Source: an uncultured Akkermansia sp. (GTDB lineage Bacteria > Verrucomicrobiota > Verrucomicrobiia > Verrucomicrobiales > Akkermansiaceae). From it: a DNA stretch of 64,000 nt. The position numbers were made by a program, and so were the translations under genes. The stretch lies in contig CANRNS010000002.1 in the NCBI GenBank assembly GCA_947632055.1, positions 1 to 64,000 on the forward strand. The letters run 5' to 3'. Position 1 is the stretch's first letter, and every line of letters starts with the position of its first letter. The notes under the pieces are model-generated. The model ran no database searches, was not told where the DNA came from, and saw only the letters and a list, made by a program, of their open reading frames with translations. Shown here piece by piece: positions 51,699 to 60,906 of this stretch.

Positions 51699-53885
51699 AT
51701 GAAAAAGTTCGCAACAACATTGGCGCTCTCAGCGCTTGCCTGCGGCACGGCCGCCGCACAGGAACCATCTGCTGTCCAAGGGGTAGATGTGCTACCGGTT
51801 TGGGAAATGGTCGTCTTCTGCCTGGTGGTGGTCGGCGTCATCGGCCTGGGTATTTGGAAATCCGGCAGTTCAGACTCCTCAGAAACCGGTGAGAGTTCCG
51901 GCGGAGCTGAGGGCTATTTCCTGGCGGGACGCGGATTGAGCTGGTGGCTCGTTGGCTTCTCCCTCATCGCCGCCAATATCTCCACCGAGCAGTTTGTGGG
52001 CACGAGCGGCAAAGCTGCCAACTGGGTTGGTCTCGCTATCGCAGGCTATGAGTGGCTGGCGGCTATTGTGCTGGTTATCGTAGCTTTCACCTTCCTGCCC
52101 ATGCTGCTCAAGCGCGGCGTGTACACCATTCCCCAATTTTTGGAGGAGCGATACAATGGCGCTGCCCGTACTATCATGGCTGTCGCCAATCTCGTCATTC
52201 TCGTGGGCGTTCCCACCGCCGGCGTCATCTTCGCCGGGGCCAAAGTGGTGTCCGGCTACTTCGACCTCTCCATGGCCACGGGCTGTATCATCATCGGCGC
52301 CTGCGCTACGATCTACGTGTTTGTCGGCGGTCTGAAAGCCTGCGCATGGACGGATCTCATCTGGGGCGCCGCGCTCATTGTCGGCGGTGGCGTCGTGGCA
52401 TGGTTTGCCCTCAATGCCATCGGCGCGGCCGACCCGAGCGAACTCATCAAAACGGCCTCCGCCACCTCCGGTGCCACGGTGGATTCGCTGCGCGAAGCTT
52501 CCGGCATCGAGCGTTTCTTCGCTCTCAACGGGGGGGAGGCCATCACTGCGACCAACTCCGTGGGAGGCAAGCTGCACATGATTCGCCCGGCAGATGACGG
52601 GGAAATCCCGTGGACCGCGCTCTGCCTCGGCCTCTGGATTCCCAACTTCTTCTACTGGGGCCTCAATCAGTACATCATGCAGCGCACCCTCGCTTCCAAG
52701 AGCTTGGCCGAGGGGCAGATGGGCGTGGTCTTTGCCGCCGGGCTCAAACTGCTCATCCCCTTCGTGGTTCTCATCCCCGGCATCCTCGCCTATAATCTCT
52801 ACCGCGATGACATGCGCGCGGGCGCTGAACAGAAGATGACTGCCGCGCTCGCCTCTGCTCAACAAGCCGAACAAGCCGGTAAGAAACCGCTCTACAATGT
52901 CACGGCAGATTTCCTGATGACCGATACAGAAAAAGGTATAGGGCTCATCGCGCGCAACGTGGATACCGCTGCCACCCCTGAACAAGCTGCCGCTGTCAGA
53001 GAGCTTGAGGACGATCTGGCGCGCGTGCTCACGGTGCAAGAGCTTGATAACACGACACCTCAGCTCTTCGATGTAGCTAAGAAACACGGCGTTGCCATCC
53101 CGGAAAGCGCGTCGACCACCCAAGGCAAAATCACCGTGGTGGCTGCCGCTGTCGCAGATAAACTCGCCCGAGCGAATGGAGATATCCTTGCGAAAAAAGC
53201 TGCGGATGCCGCCTTCGTGACAACGGAAGCCATCGGCGGATACGACTACGATTCGGCTTTCGGCACACTGCTCAAGCGACTCCTGCCTGGCACAGGCTGG
53301 GCCTGGTTCGTTCTGGCAGCTCTCTTCGGTGCAGTGGTCAGCTCGCTGGCGTCCATGCTCAACTCCGCCTCCACCCTCTTCACCATGGACATCTACAACA
53401 AGCTGCGCAAGTCTGCATCGCAGCGTGAGCTGGTGAGCATCGGCAAGCTCGGCGTGTTGGTCTTTGCGGGCGTCGCCCTCTGGCTCGCGATCTTCCTGTC
53501 GGACAAGCTGGACAGCATTTTCAGCTACATCCAGGAGTTCCAGGGCTTCCTGAGTCCGGGAGCGCTGGCGGTGTTTGTGTTTGGCTTCTTTGTACCGAAA
53601 TGTCCTCGCTATTTCGGCTGGTTGGGCATCGCCATCAACGTGGTGGAGTATGGTTTGCTCAAGGAATGCTGCCCTGAGATGGCTTTCCTGAATCGCATGG
53701 CCGTTTGCCTCATCACCATCCTCATTGTGGGCGCCATCCTTACCCTCATCCACCACTTGCGTGGCGGGGAAGCTGTGCGCCTCACCGACAAGGGCATCAT
53801 CAAGATGGAAAGCTCAACACGTGCCAAGGCTTTTGGCTGGGTAGTGGTGTTGCTCACCGTTGCTCTCTACATCATCTTCTGGTAA
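51699..53885 (+). CDS. Sodium:solute symporter (SSS family)
   Basis: FLAGRGLSWWLVGFSLIAANISTEQFVGTSGKA; polytopic. Confidence 0.9.
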   Translation: MKKFATTLALSALACGTAAAQEPSAVQGVDVLPVWEMVVFCLVVVGVIGLGIWKSGSSDSSETGESSGGAEGYFLAGRGLSWWLVGFSLIAANISTEQFVGTSGKAANWVGLAIAGYEWLAAIVLVIVAFTFLPMLLKRGVYTIPQFLEERYNGAARTIMAVANLVILVGVPTAGVIFAGAKVVSGYFDLSMATGCIIIGACATIYVFVGGLKACAWTDLIWGAALIVGGGVVAWFALNAIGAADPSELIKTASATSGATVDSLREASGIERFFALNGGEAITATNSVGGKLHMIRPADDGEIPWTALCLGLWIPNFFYWGLNQYIMQRTLASKSLAEGQMGVVFAAGLKLLIPFVVLIPGILAYNLYRDDMRAGAEQKMTAALASAQQAEQAGKKPLYNVTADFLMTDTEKGIGLIARNVDTAATPEQAAAVRELEDDLARVLTVQELDNTTPQLFDVAKKHGVAIPESASTTQGKITVVAAAVADKLARANGDILAKKAADAAFVTTEAIGGYDYDSAFGTLLKRLLPGTGWAWFVLAALFGAVVSSLASMLNSASTLFTMDIYNKLRKSASQRELVSIGKLGVLVFAGVALWLAIFLSDKLDSIFSYIQEFQGFLSPGALAVFVFGFFVPKCPRYFGWLGIAINVVEYGLLKECCPEMAFLNRMAVCLITILIVGAILTLIHHLRGGEAVRLTDKGIIKMESSTRAKAFGWVVVLLTVALYIIFW

Positions 53886-53919
53886 GAAAAACAGCGCACC
53901 TACCGCAGCAACGAACCCT

Positions 53920-54375
53920 ATGAGGAAACTCCTGCCGTCAACGAGCATTGCCGTGAGCTGCGCAGTAGCCTGTGCGCTCACGATGTGCGCGCGCCCATAT
54001 GGTTCTGTAAGTCGCGAGGCAGTGACGGAAGCTTTGCAGTCCGACCGCCTTTCCATCACCCCGCGTCTCCCGGGTTGGCTTCTCAAAAGAGGGCAGATTT
54101 ACCGTCTGAACGCCGATCAAATTGCTCGGGTGCGCGAGATCCTCACCCCCGATAAAGTGCGCCAGGTGGGCGAGGAGTATTATCTCAGCGAATCCCAAGG
54201 CAACCGCAATGATGATTCCACACGCATCTTTTACCTGTACGCAGGCAATGGGCAATCGCTGGGAGGGCGTATCATCGGGAAGCAAGCGCTCATGGATGAC
54301 TTCGAGCTGAGCGAACAAGAAAGCAAGGAGCTCTATACCATGTTCTGCAACATTCTCGATAAAGTTGCCCCGTGA
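53920..54375 (+). CDS. Hypothetical exported protein
   Basis: MRKLLPSTSIAVSCAVACALTMC signal-like N-terminus. Confidence 0.5.
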   Translation: MRKLLPSTSIAVSCAVACALTMCARPYGSVSREAVTEALQSDRLSITPRLPGWLLKRGQIYRLNADQIARVREILTPDKVRQVGEEYYLSESQGNRNDDSTRIFYLYAGNGQSLGGRIIGKQALMDDFELSEQESKELYTMFCNILDKVAP

Positions 54376-54419
54376 GACATGACGCGGGCAGAACAAGCTA
54401 CGTAAAAAGAAAGAGGGAC

Positions 54420-55313
54420 TTATCTTTTTTCCCTGGCAGCCAAAGCGAGTTGAATCGCGTTGGCCATATTGTGGCAAAAGACGTAAAAGACAGGTCCAAT
54501 GTAGGCCAAGGGTGAAGCGTAACTTTGTGCAGCCATATAGAGCGTGAGCACGGTATTTTTCTGACCAAGGCCTTGGGAACACTCGCGTTTCAGATCCGGA
54601 TAACCCAGCCGATACCCCGCCGTGAAGCCAATCAGGCATACCAAGGCTGCTCCCAGCATCATCGGCCACATGTCGTGAAAGCTGTAGCCACGCTCAATAA
54701 TGCGCTCAACCCCTCCGGCCGTGAGCACGACCAAATTGACCACCCAAATGCCCAGCGAAGCGTCTTTCAGCTTCGGCGCCCATGTCTGACACGGCGGATA
54801 CGTCAGACGCAGCACTACGGAGAGGATTGCCGGGATCCCCAGCACGATAAAAATCTGGTATGCCACCACGCCCATAAGTTCCAAGTACCCCAAGGAGTCC
54901 CCATGCACCACCAGCGGCAAAATAAAGGGCGTGACGATGGCAAACACCACTTGGCTAAGCACCATCGCCGTGGTGGAAAACTCCACATTCCCCCGCAACA
55001 GTCCCACGATGATCGGACTCGCACTGGCAATGGGCGCCGCAGCACAGTAATACAGCGACTCCGCCAACACCGGGTAGCCCGCCAGCTTCGCGAGCCACCA
55101 GCTTCCTACCCCCAGAGCCTGAATGCTCAACAACAGCCAGAAATGCATGCGCACCGGCCTGAGCTTTCGCACATCCAGTCCAATGAATGTGATACTGAGC
55201 ATCACGCATATCCCAATGGGCAACCACCATTCAAAGGGCGCTAATTGCTCGTGAAAGAAACCGCCTGCCAAAAAGGCGAGCACCATGCTCACGCTGCGCA
55301 ACTGCTGCTTCAT
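54420..55313 (-). CDS. BASS-family (bile acid:sodium symporter-like) transporter
   Basis: CAAAPIASASPIIVGLLRGNVEFS; GLGQKNTVLTLYMA. Confidence 0.7.
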   Translation of the reverse strand: MKQQLRSVSMVLAFLAGGFFHEQLAPFEWWLPIGICVMLSITFIGLDVRKLRPVRMHFWLLLSIQALGVGSWWLAKLAGYPVLAESLYYCAAAPIASASPIIVGLLRGNVEFSTTAMVLSQVVFAIVTPFILPLVVHGDSLGYLELMGVVAYQIFIVLGIPAILSVVLRLTYPPCQTWAPKLKDASLGIWVVNLVVLTAGGVERIIERGYSFHDMWPMMLGAALVCLIGFTAGYRLGYPDLKRECSQGLGQKNTVLTLYMAAQSYASPLAYIGPVFYVFCHNMANAIQLALAAREKR

Positions 55314-56875
55314 GATGCCGTTTTGACCTGCTCTGCCGGGGTGACAGGAGTTGCCTCGTCATCCTCCTGATTGGCTGCAGGCGGGTACGCGATGCGGTTG
55401 TGATTCATCGTACTGAGCGTGGTGAGGAATGACTCCTTAATTTTGTCGAGATCACCCAGCGTGAGCTGACAATCGCGCAAGTGCCCGTCCAATATCCTCT
55501 CGCGAAATATCTTGTCAATAATTGCCCGACGTTCCTCCTGCGTAGGATTCACCAACGAGCGCGTTGCACTCTCCACCGCATCCGCCATACTCACAATGCC
55601 CGATTCTCGCGTCTGCGGTATCGGTCCCTCGTACGTGAAAAGCGCCTTATCTACTTCCTCGGGACAAGTGTCGATAAGCCCTTCGTCAAACTTCTTTTTC
55701 TCCTCCACATAACGATCCATGGCTTTGCGGTAAAAAAAGAAGGTGAACAACTTGCCGTGATGCTCGCGAATCACGCTGATAATGCGACTGTTCAGCTTAT
55801 ATTTACGCGCGATCTCCACCCCATCCTTCACATGCTGGATAATGATGCGAGCAGAAGCCTCAGCCGTGAGCTCATTATGCGGTGAAAAAGCTTGATTGCC
55901 CATATTTTCAGTGAAAAACTGCGGATGATTCAGTTTGCCAATATCGTGATACAACCCGCAAACTCCGGCGCGTGTAACATCGGCGCCGACAGCCTCCGCC
56001 GCCGCCTCGGCCAACCTTTGCACATACAAGCTATGATGGAAAGTGCCAGGGGCGGTCATCTGCAGTTTTTTGAGGATGGGGTGGTTCATATCCGACCACT
56101 CCAACCACGTGATGTGTGTGGATATGTTGAACAGACGCTCCAACATGGGCATCAACCCGCCGATAAACACACTCACCATGAAACTCATCCCCAGTGCAGC
56201 CACAGCCTCCGCCGCAAATCCGCCCACGTGAAAGCCATCGTGCAGAGTAAAAAGCCCCGAACCGCGAAAACACCCCAGCGCAACCGCCGCCACAAATATC
56301 GCCACTCCTGTCACAAACCCCGCGTACAAAATCTTCTCCCGGCGCTCCACGCGATCACAGAGCAACGCACTGATCAACCCAGCCATCAAACTGAGCACCA
56401 TGTAGTTAGCCATGTTAAAGTCCGTTGGCATCAGAGCCATGCCAATGAGCGTAGTACCCAGAGTAGCGAAAACTCCCAGCTTCTTGCCCAACATTACGGA
56501 GGCCATCCCAGGCGCCAGCGCATAAGGCAACACCAGCAACAATTGCCCATTCGTCACGGAATGGCTCCCAAACTCGATCGGCAACAGATTCTGCAACCAA
56601 TGGATAATCGTAATCTGCACCACGATGAGCAGCATCAGCAGAGCCGATCTCTGCACATTGAGCTCATCCTTTTTATGGTAAACAGAATACAGAATACCCA
56701 GCCCCACTCCTGTGAGTGCAAGCCACGCCAACCGATACCCTATCTCTTCTATACCCTTCCCAGGGTCTGTCAAAATGTACCCCAGCACCGTTACCCCCAG
56801 CACAGCTATCAGCAGCAACTTCTGCCGGGCGCTCAGCCTTCCCATTTGCTTGAGAAACACAGTGATCTTGGCCAT
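55310..56875 (-). CDS. 7TM HD-domain phosphohydrolase (PgpH/YqfF-like)
   Basis: TM segments followed by FHHSLYVQRLAEAAAEAVGADVTRAGVCGLYHDIGKLNHPQFFTEN. Confidence 0.9.
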   Translation of the reverse strand: MAKITVFLKQMGRLSARQKLLLIAVLGVTVLGYILTDPGKGIEEIGYRLAWLALTGVGLGILYSVYHKKDELNVQRSALLMLLIVVQITIIHWLQNLLPIEFGSHSVTNGQLLLVLPYALAPGMASVMLGKKLGVFATLGTTLIGMALMPTDFNMANYMVLSLMAGLISALLCDRVERREKILYAGFVTGVAIFVAAVALGCFRGSGLFTLHDGFHVGGFAAEAVAALGMSFMVSVFIGGLMPMLERLFNISTHITWLEWSDMNHPILKKLQMTAPGTFHHSLYVQRLAEAAAEAVGADVTRAGVCGLYHDIGKLNHPQFFTENMGNQAFSPHNELTAEASARIIIQHVKDGVEIARKYKLNSRIISVIREHHGKLFTFFFYRKAMDRYVEEKKKFDEGLIDTCPEEVDKALFTYEGPIPQTRESGIVSMADAVESATRSLVNPTQEERRAIIDKIFRERILDGHLRDCQLTLGDLDKIKESFLTTLSTMNHNRIAYPPAANQEDDEATPVTPAEQVKTAS

Positions 56876-57021
56876 TTGCGCTTCATTTTATGCTCCCCAC
56901 CCGCTTTGTCAAGTTTTATCGAAAATCAATCATTACAATTTATTGAAAATAAGCAATCTAACATAAAACGCCCCATGATTGGATTTTCACCAGAAAATCA
57001 ATAAGTCACCTCATGTAAGGA

Positions 57022-57047
57022 TCAAACGCGTTATCAAACGCGCTTGC
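57022..57047. repeat. 26-nt intergenic hairpin, copy C: TCAAACGCGTTATCAAACGCGCTTGC
   Basis: Aligns to copy B with a stem pair changed T-A to C-G on both sides (compensatory). Confidence 0.65.
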
Positions 57048-57069
57048 CCACGGGTTGCCCACATTCTAC

Positions 57070-57098
57070 TTGATTTTTACGCCATTTTCGTGTACCTT
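57070..57098 (+). promoter_or_regulatory. Promoter TTGATT-17-TACCTT for ispE, 6 nt before ATG
   Basis: Motifs and spacing. Confidence 0.6.
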
Positions 57099-57104
57099 GG
57101 CGGC

Positions 57105-57944
57105 ATGAGCACTTATTTTTCACCTGCAAAGGTGAATCTCTCCCTGCGCATCATAGGAAAAAGAGAGGATGGTTATCACGAGGTGGATATGGTAATGGGC
57201 AAGCTTGACCTGACCGATGAGCTGGAATTCCACAACTCGCGTACGACCACGCTGACCTGTGATGATGCGCGAATCCCCACCGATGAAAATAATCTGGTCA
57301 TCCGCGCTATCTTGGAGTTTGAAAAACATTATGGTCGAAAGGCCAAGCAGCGTATCACGCTCACCAAACGCATCCCTTGGGCAGCGGGACTGGGAGGCGG
57401 CTCATCCAACGCAGCCACGACTCTGCTGGCCGTCAATGAAATTTTAGGCACCCAATACACTCCCGAAGAGCTGGCGGAAATGGCTGCCGCCGTGGGCAGT
57501 GATGTCCCCTTTTTCCTGAATCCCGTGCTCAGCCGCTGCCAAGGACGTGGCGAGCGAGTGCGTCCGCTTGCAGCGTACGCTGAATGGACCAGTCCTATCC
57601 TGTTGCTCAAGCCGCAATTTGGAGTGAGCACGCCTTGGGCGTACGGAGCTCATGAAACCGCGCGACGTCTGCGCGGCGTAATGTATGATGTGCAGACGGT
57701 AAATGGTCTGCGGCTGAACAACGATTTGGAGCGGCCGGTGTTCGCCAAGTTCCCCGTGCTTGCTATGCTCAAAATGTGGCTGCTGGAGCAGGAAGGTGTG
57801 CAAGCCGCTCTCATGAGTGGCAGCGGATCCTGCATGTTTGCCCTCACTGAATCTGCTGAACATGCCCAACGTATCGCCGAAGAAGCGAAGCGACAGTTTG
57901 ACCCCACCCTCTTCACTTACTGCGGCACGGTGAACCCGCAATGA
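57105..57944 (+). CDS. ispE: 4-diphosphocytidyl-2-C-methyl-D-erythritol kinase
   Basis: SPAKVNLSLRIIGKREDGYHEVDMVM; PWAAGLGGGSSNAATTLLAVN; SGSGSCMFAL. Confidence 0.95.
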   Translation: MSTYFSPAKVNLSLRIIGKREDGYHEVDMVMGKLDLTDELEFHNSRTTTLTCDDARIPTDENNLVIRAILEFEKHYGRKAKQRITLTKRIPWAAGLGGGSSNAATTLLAVNEILGTQYTPEELAEMAAAVGSDVPFFLNPVLSRCQGRGERVRPLAAYAEWTSPILLLKPQFGVSTPWAYGAHETARRLRGVMYDVQTVNGLRLNNDLERPVFAKFPVLAMLKMWLLEQEGVQAALMSGSGSCMFALTESAEHAQRIAEEAKRQFDPTLFTYCGTVNPQ

Positions 57945-59062
57945 GCATCTCCCTCATGGATGACGCCGCCAACCGCCGCTTGCTCACCGTGGCGGAGGAC
58001 CGGCTCAATGGTTTCTACGAGCAACCCTTTGCCGAGCTGGCCTTCCGCTGCGAGCTGACCGAGCAAGAGGTGCTCCATCGCTTGAGCGCCATGCTGCAGG
58101 AAGGACTCATCCGCAATATCCGCCAAACTCTGCCTGGCAACGCCCTCACCCCCGGATGCCTGGTGGCCTGGCAGCTCCCAAACATTCCCGCTCTCTCCTT
58201 CGCCTACGACTGGCTCATCGAGCACGACCCATTCTCCGGCCACGTCGTTATCCGTGAACCCGATGATCCCTCAGCCCCCGGCGCCAGTTTCCGACTCTGG
58301 ACCACTCTGCGCCTCCCGGAACAAACACGTAGCCTTGCCACCCACTGCCACATCCTCGCACACCATATCGGCGCGCTCCACTTCTCGCTCATGCCCGTGG
58401 TAGGCATGTTTCGCCTGAGCGTAGGACATATGCGCCGCGCAGGTCTGCCTCCCGGCACACTGGATGACACCGCTCCCCCCATGCGGCGTCCCACGACCCC
58501 AACACTCACCGAGCAACAGCAGCGTGTGCTCAACAGCCTCCGTCCACCTCTGCAACTCACCGAACTTCTGCCAGGCCACGCTGTCTGGCAGGGTCGTGCG
58601 GCCGCCCTCGACATGCCCTTACAAACATATCTGAGCTGCGCGCGTCACCTCGCTCAGCTCGGCGTGGTCGGCCGCTTCGCCGTCGTTCTCAATCACACCC
58701 ATCCCGCCGCGCAACACGCTGCCGGCACCTCTGAAGCAGCTCTGCTCATGTGGTCGGTGCCTCCAGGCAAGGAGGAAGAAGCCGGCAGTCTGTGCGCGCG
58801 CCACGCCTGCATGACCCATTGCTACTACCGCAGCGGAGCGGTTCCATTCGGCAACCCCCAAATCATGGGAATGGTACACGGCAACTCACGTCGCACTGTT
58901 CGTTCCCACAAGCAAGCCATTGATTCCGCCCTCACTGCTGCGGGCATTTCCCCCATTGCTTCGCAGATACACTGGACGCAGCGCGCTACAATTCGCCCCT
59001 CCCTGCAAGACGTGGAAGCTTACCGGCGCTGGCTCTCGATTTATGCGCCTCCCATTGATTGA
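57941..59062 (+). CDS. Siroheme decarboxylase AhbA/AhbB-like two-domain protein (Lrp/AsnC-type fold)
   Basis: VVGRFAVVLNH...LLMWSVP...CMTHCYYRSGAVPFGNPQIMGMVHG resembles AhbA/B; N-terminal half is a diverged second copy. Confidence 0.55.
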   Translation: MSISLMDDAANRRLLTVAEDRLNGFYEQPFAELAFRCELTEQEVLHRLSAMLQEGLIRNIRQTLPGNALTPGCLVAWQLPNIPALSFAYDWLIEHDPFSGHVVIREPDDPSAPGASFRLWTTLRLPEQTRSLATHCHILAHHIGALHFSLMPVVGMFRLSVGHMRRAGLPPGTLDDTAPPMRRPTTPTLTEQQQRVLNSLRPPLQLTELLPGHAVWQGRAAALDMPLQTYLSCARHLAQLGVVGRFAVVLNHTHPAAQHAAGTSEAALLMWSVPPGKEEEAGSLCARHACMTHCYYRSGAVPFGNPQIMGMVHGNSRRTVRSHKQAIDSALTAAGISPIASQIHWTQRATIRPSLQDVEAYRRWLSIYAPPID

Positions 59063-59212
59063 TGTGTCGCTGTGCAACTGTGCTGTAAACTCGTCCTCGG
59101 AAGCTATTTCACCCCCGAAACACAGGCGACCATGCATCTTCTTCTTCCTTTTATTCGTGCGGTATTTGAACGAAGCGCATGCACGAAATCGCATCGCTTC
59201 CAAAAATTTTAC

Positions 59213-59240
59213 TTGCCAAATGCGCCGGGGAGCATATAAT
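59213..59240 (+). promoter_or_regulatory. Promoter TTGCCA-16-TATAAT for rpmI
   Basis: Motifs; 9 nt from -10 to ATG. Confidence 0.6.
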
Positions 59241-59249
59241 TCTCCCGCC

Positions 59250-59459
59250 ATGACCCGCAAAGGTGGTATCAATAAGACACGTAAGGCTGTTGCCAAGCGT
59301 TTCAAGGTAACCGGCACGGGCAAGGTTCTGCGCCGCAAGCAGGGCAAACGTCACATCTTGCAGAAGAAATCCAGCAAGAGAAAACGTGCGCTCGGCAAGC
59401 CCGCCTTGGTGGACGACACTCAGGTGTGGGCCATCAAGCAGAACATGCCTTTCGCCTGA
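59250..59459 (+). CDS. rpmI: 50S ribosomal protein L35
   Basis: MTRKGGINKTRKAVAKRFKVTGTGKVLRRKQGKRHILQKKSSKRKRALGKPALV. Confidence 0.95.
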   Translation: MTRKGGINKTRKAVAKRFKVTGTGKVLRRKQGKRHILQKKSSKRKRALGKPALVDDTQVWAIKQNMPFA

Positions 59460-59609
59460 AGCCGAAGAAACTTCGCGCTACAGTCGGAGCTTCCATCCGC
59501 TGATCGGGTGGCCTTCGTGCAGCCTTCCTTCCCTTGTGAAGGAGCAACGAGCGAGACTGCAAGGAGGTGAGGAAGAACAGCTCGTTCCATTATATAGAAA
59601 CGACAATCT

Positions 59610-59987
59610 ATGGCACGTGCTACAAATGGGCCGGCTTCTCGCGCCCGCCGCAAGCGCATCCTGCAACGCGCCAAGGGTTTCCGCGGCTTCCGCAGCAAAC
59701 TCTTCCGCTACGCCAAGGATGCTGTGTACAAAGCATGGCAGTACGAGTACCGCGATCGCAAGAGACGTAAAGGGCAATTTCGCCGTCTCTGGACAGCTCG
59801 CATCTCCGCAGCCGTGCGCCCGCTGGGCCTGACTTATTCCCGCTTCATGGAGGGACTCAAGCAGGCTGGTGTGGAGCTGGATCGCAAGTCTCTTTCCGAG
59901 CTGGCCATTGCCAACCCGGAAGCTTTCAAGGCAGTTTTTGAACTCGCCAAGAAAGCGCTGGACGACAAAGCTTCCGCTAACGCGTAA
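59610..59987 (+). CDS. rplT: 50S ribosomal protein L20
   Basis: ARRKRILQRAKGFRGFRSKLFRYAKDAVYKAWQYEYRDRKRRKGQFRRLW. Confidence 0.97.
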   Translation: MARATNGPASRARRKRILQRAKGFRGFRSKLFRYAKDAVYKAWQYEYRDRKRRKGQFRRLWTARISAAVRPLGLTYSRFMEGLKQAGVELDRKSLSELAIANPEAFKAVFELAKKALDDKASANA

Positions 59988-60003
59988 AATATAACTTCAA
60001 AAG

Positions 60004-60040
60004 AAGGCTCCTTCCTGTCATGTGCGGGAAGGAGCCTTTT
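60004..60040 (+). terminator. Terminator AAGGCTCCTTCC...GGAAGGAGCCTTTT after rplT
   Basis: 12-bp perfect stem and T-run. Confidence 0.9.
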
Positions 60041-60058
60041 GCATACTTTGGCGCAAGA

Positions 60059-60904
60059 TTACTTCAATTTGTTGTATTCCGTATCGGTGACGGGTTCAAG
60101 CCACTCATTGGAGGTGTCCTCACCATCAATTTCCACGGCAATGTGAGAGAACCATGAATCGGGCGCGGCGCCATGCCAGTGCTTCACATTGGCAGGAATG
60201 TGAATAACCGTGCCTTCACGAATTTCCACAGGTTCCTTGCCCCACTCCTGGTAATATCCTCGCCCGCCAATGCCGATGAGCATCTGCCCACCGCCCTTCT
60301 TAGCGTGGTGTATGTGCCAATTGTTGCGGCAGCGTGGCTCAAAAGTCACATTAAACATCTTGACCTGCTCGCCGGAAATAGGAGCCAGGTAACTCCGCCC
60401 GATGAAGTATTGAGCAAAGGCGCTATTGGGCTCACCAATGGGGAAAAGAAGCCGTGCGGCATGCTGCGCCTTAGCGTCTGCAGCGGGGTCTGCTGTCTCG
60501 CTCCACACCTCTTTAGCCAAACGGAAGACAGCCCACGCCTTGGGCCACCCGGCATAAAATGCCACGTGAGTGATGACGGCGGCTATTTCTGCTTTCGTGA
60601 CGCCATGCCTCTTCGCATTCTGCAGATGATGCACCAACGAGCTGTCCGTGATTCCCTGACTCATGAGCGCCACTACAGTGATGATAGAGCGCGTCTTCAC
60701 ATCAATGTCCTCATTATTCCAATTTTCACCGAAGAGCACATCATCGTTGAAATGGGCAAACTGCGGAGCAAAACCGCCGAGCTGCTCGCGTCCGGCGGTC
60801 TGGGTAATTTTTTCTTTCATGTTTTTTTCCTGAGTGTAGGCTACGCATGGCAGCATGGCAATTGCCGCTGCCAGGATGACTGTCTGCTTGCTGATCATAT
60901 TCAT
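60059..60904 (-). CDS. Exported carboxymuconolactone decarboxylase-cupin fusion
   Basis: CMD part ITVVALMSQGITDSSLVHHLQNAKRHGVTKAEIAAVITHVAFYAGWPKAW; cupin part NNWHIHHAKKGGGQMLIGIGGRG..HIPANVKHWHGA. Confidence 0.85.
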   Translation of the reverse strand: MNMISKQTVILAAAIAMLPCVAYTQEKNMKEKITQTAGREQLGGFAPQFAHFNDDVLFGENWNNEDIDVKTRSIITVVALMSQGITDSSLVHHLQNAKRHGVTKAEIAAVITHVAFYAGWPKAWAVFRLAKEVWSETADPAADAKAQHAARLLFPIGEPNSAFAQYFIGRSYLAPISGEQVKMFNVTFEPRCRNNWHIHHAKKGGGQMLIGIGGRGYYQEWGKEPVEIREGTVIHIPANVKHWHGAAPDSWFSHIAVEIDGEDTSNEWLEPVTDTEYNKLK

Positions 60905-60906
60905 CT

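Noticed and set aside
51879-53756. 625-aa minus-strand ORF opposite the SSS transporter
   Set aside because: His/Glu/Asp-rich shadow frame of a well-recognised membrane protein gene; no domain signal.
55892-57004. 370-aa plus-strand ORF over the 7TM-HD gene and intergenic region
   Set aside because: His/Gln-rich shadow ORF of the minus-strand gene; its end overlaps the ispE promoter region.
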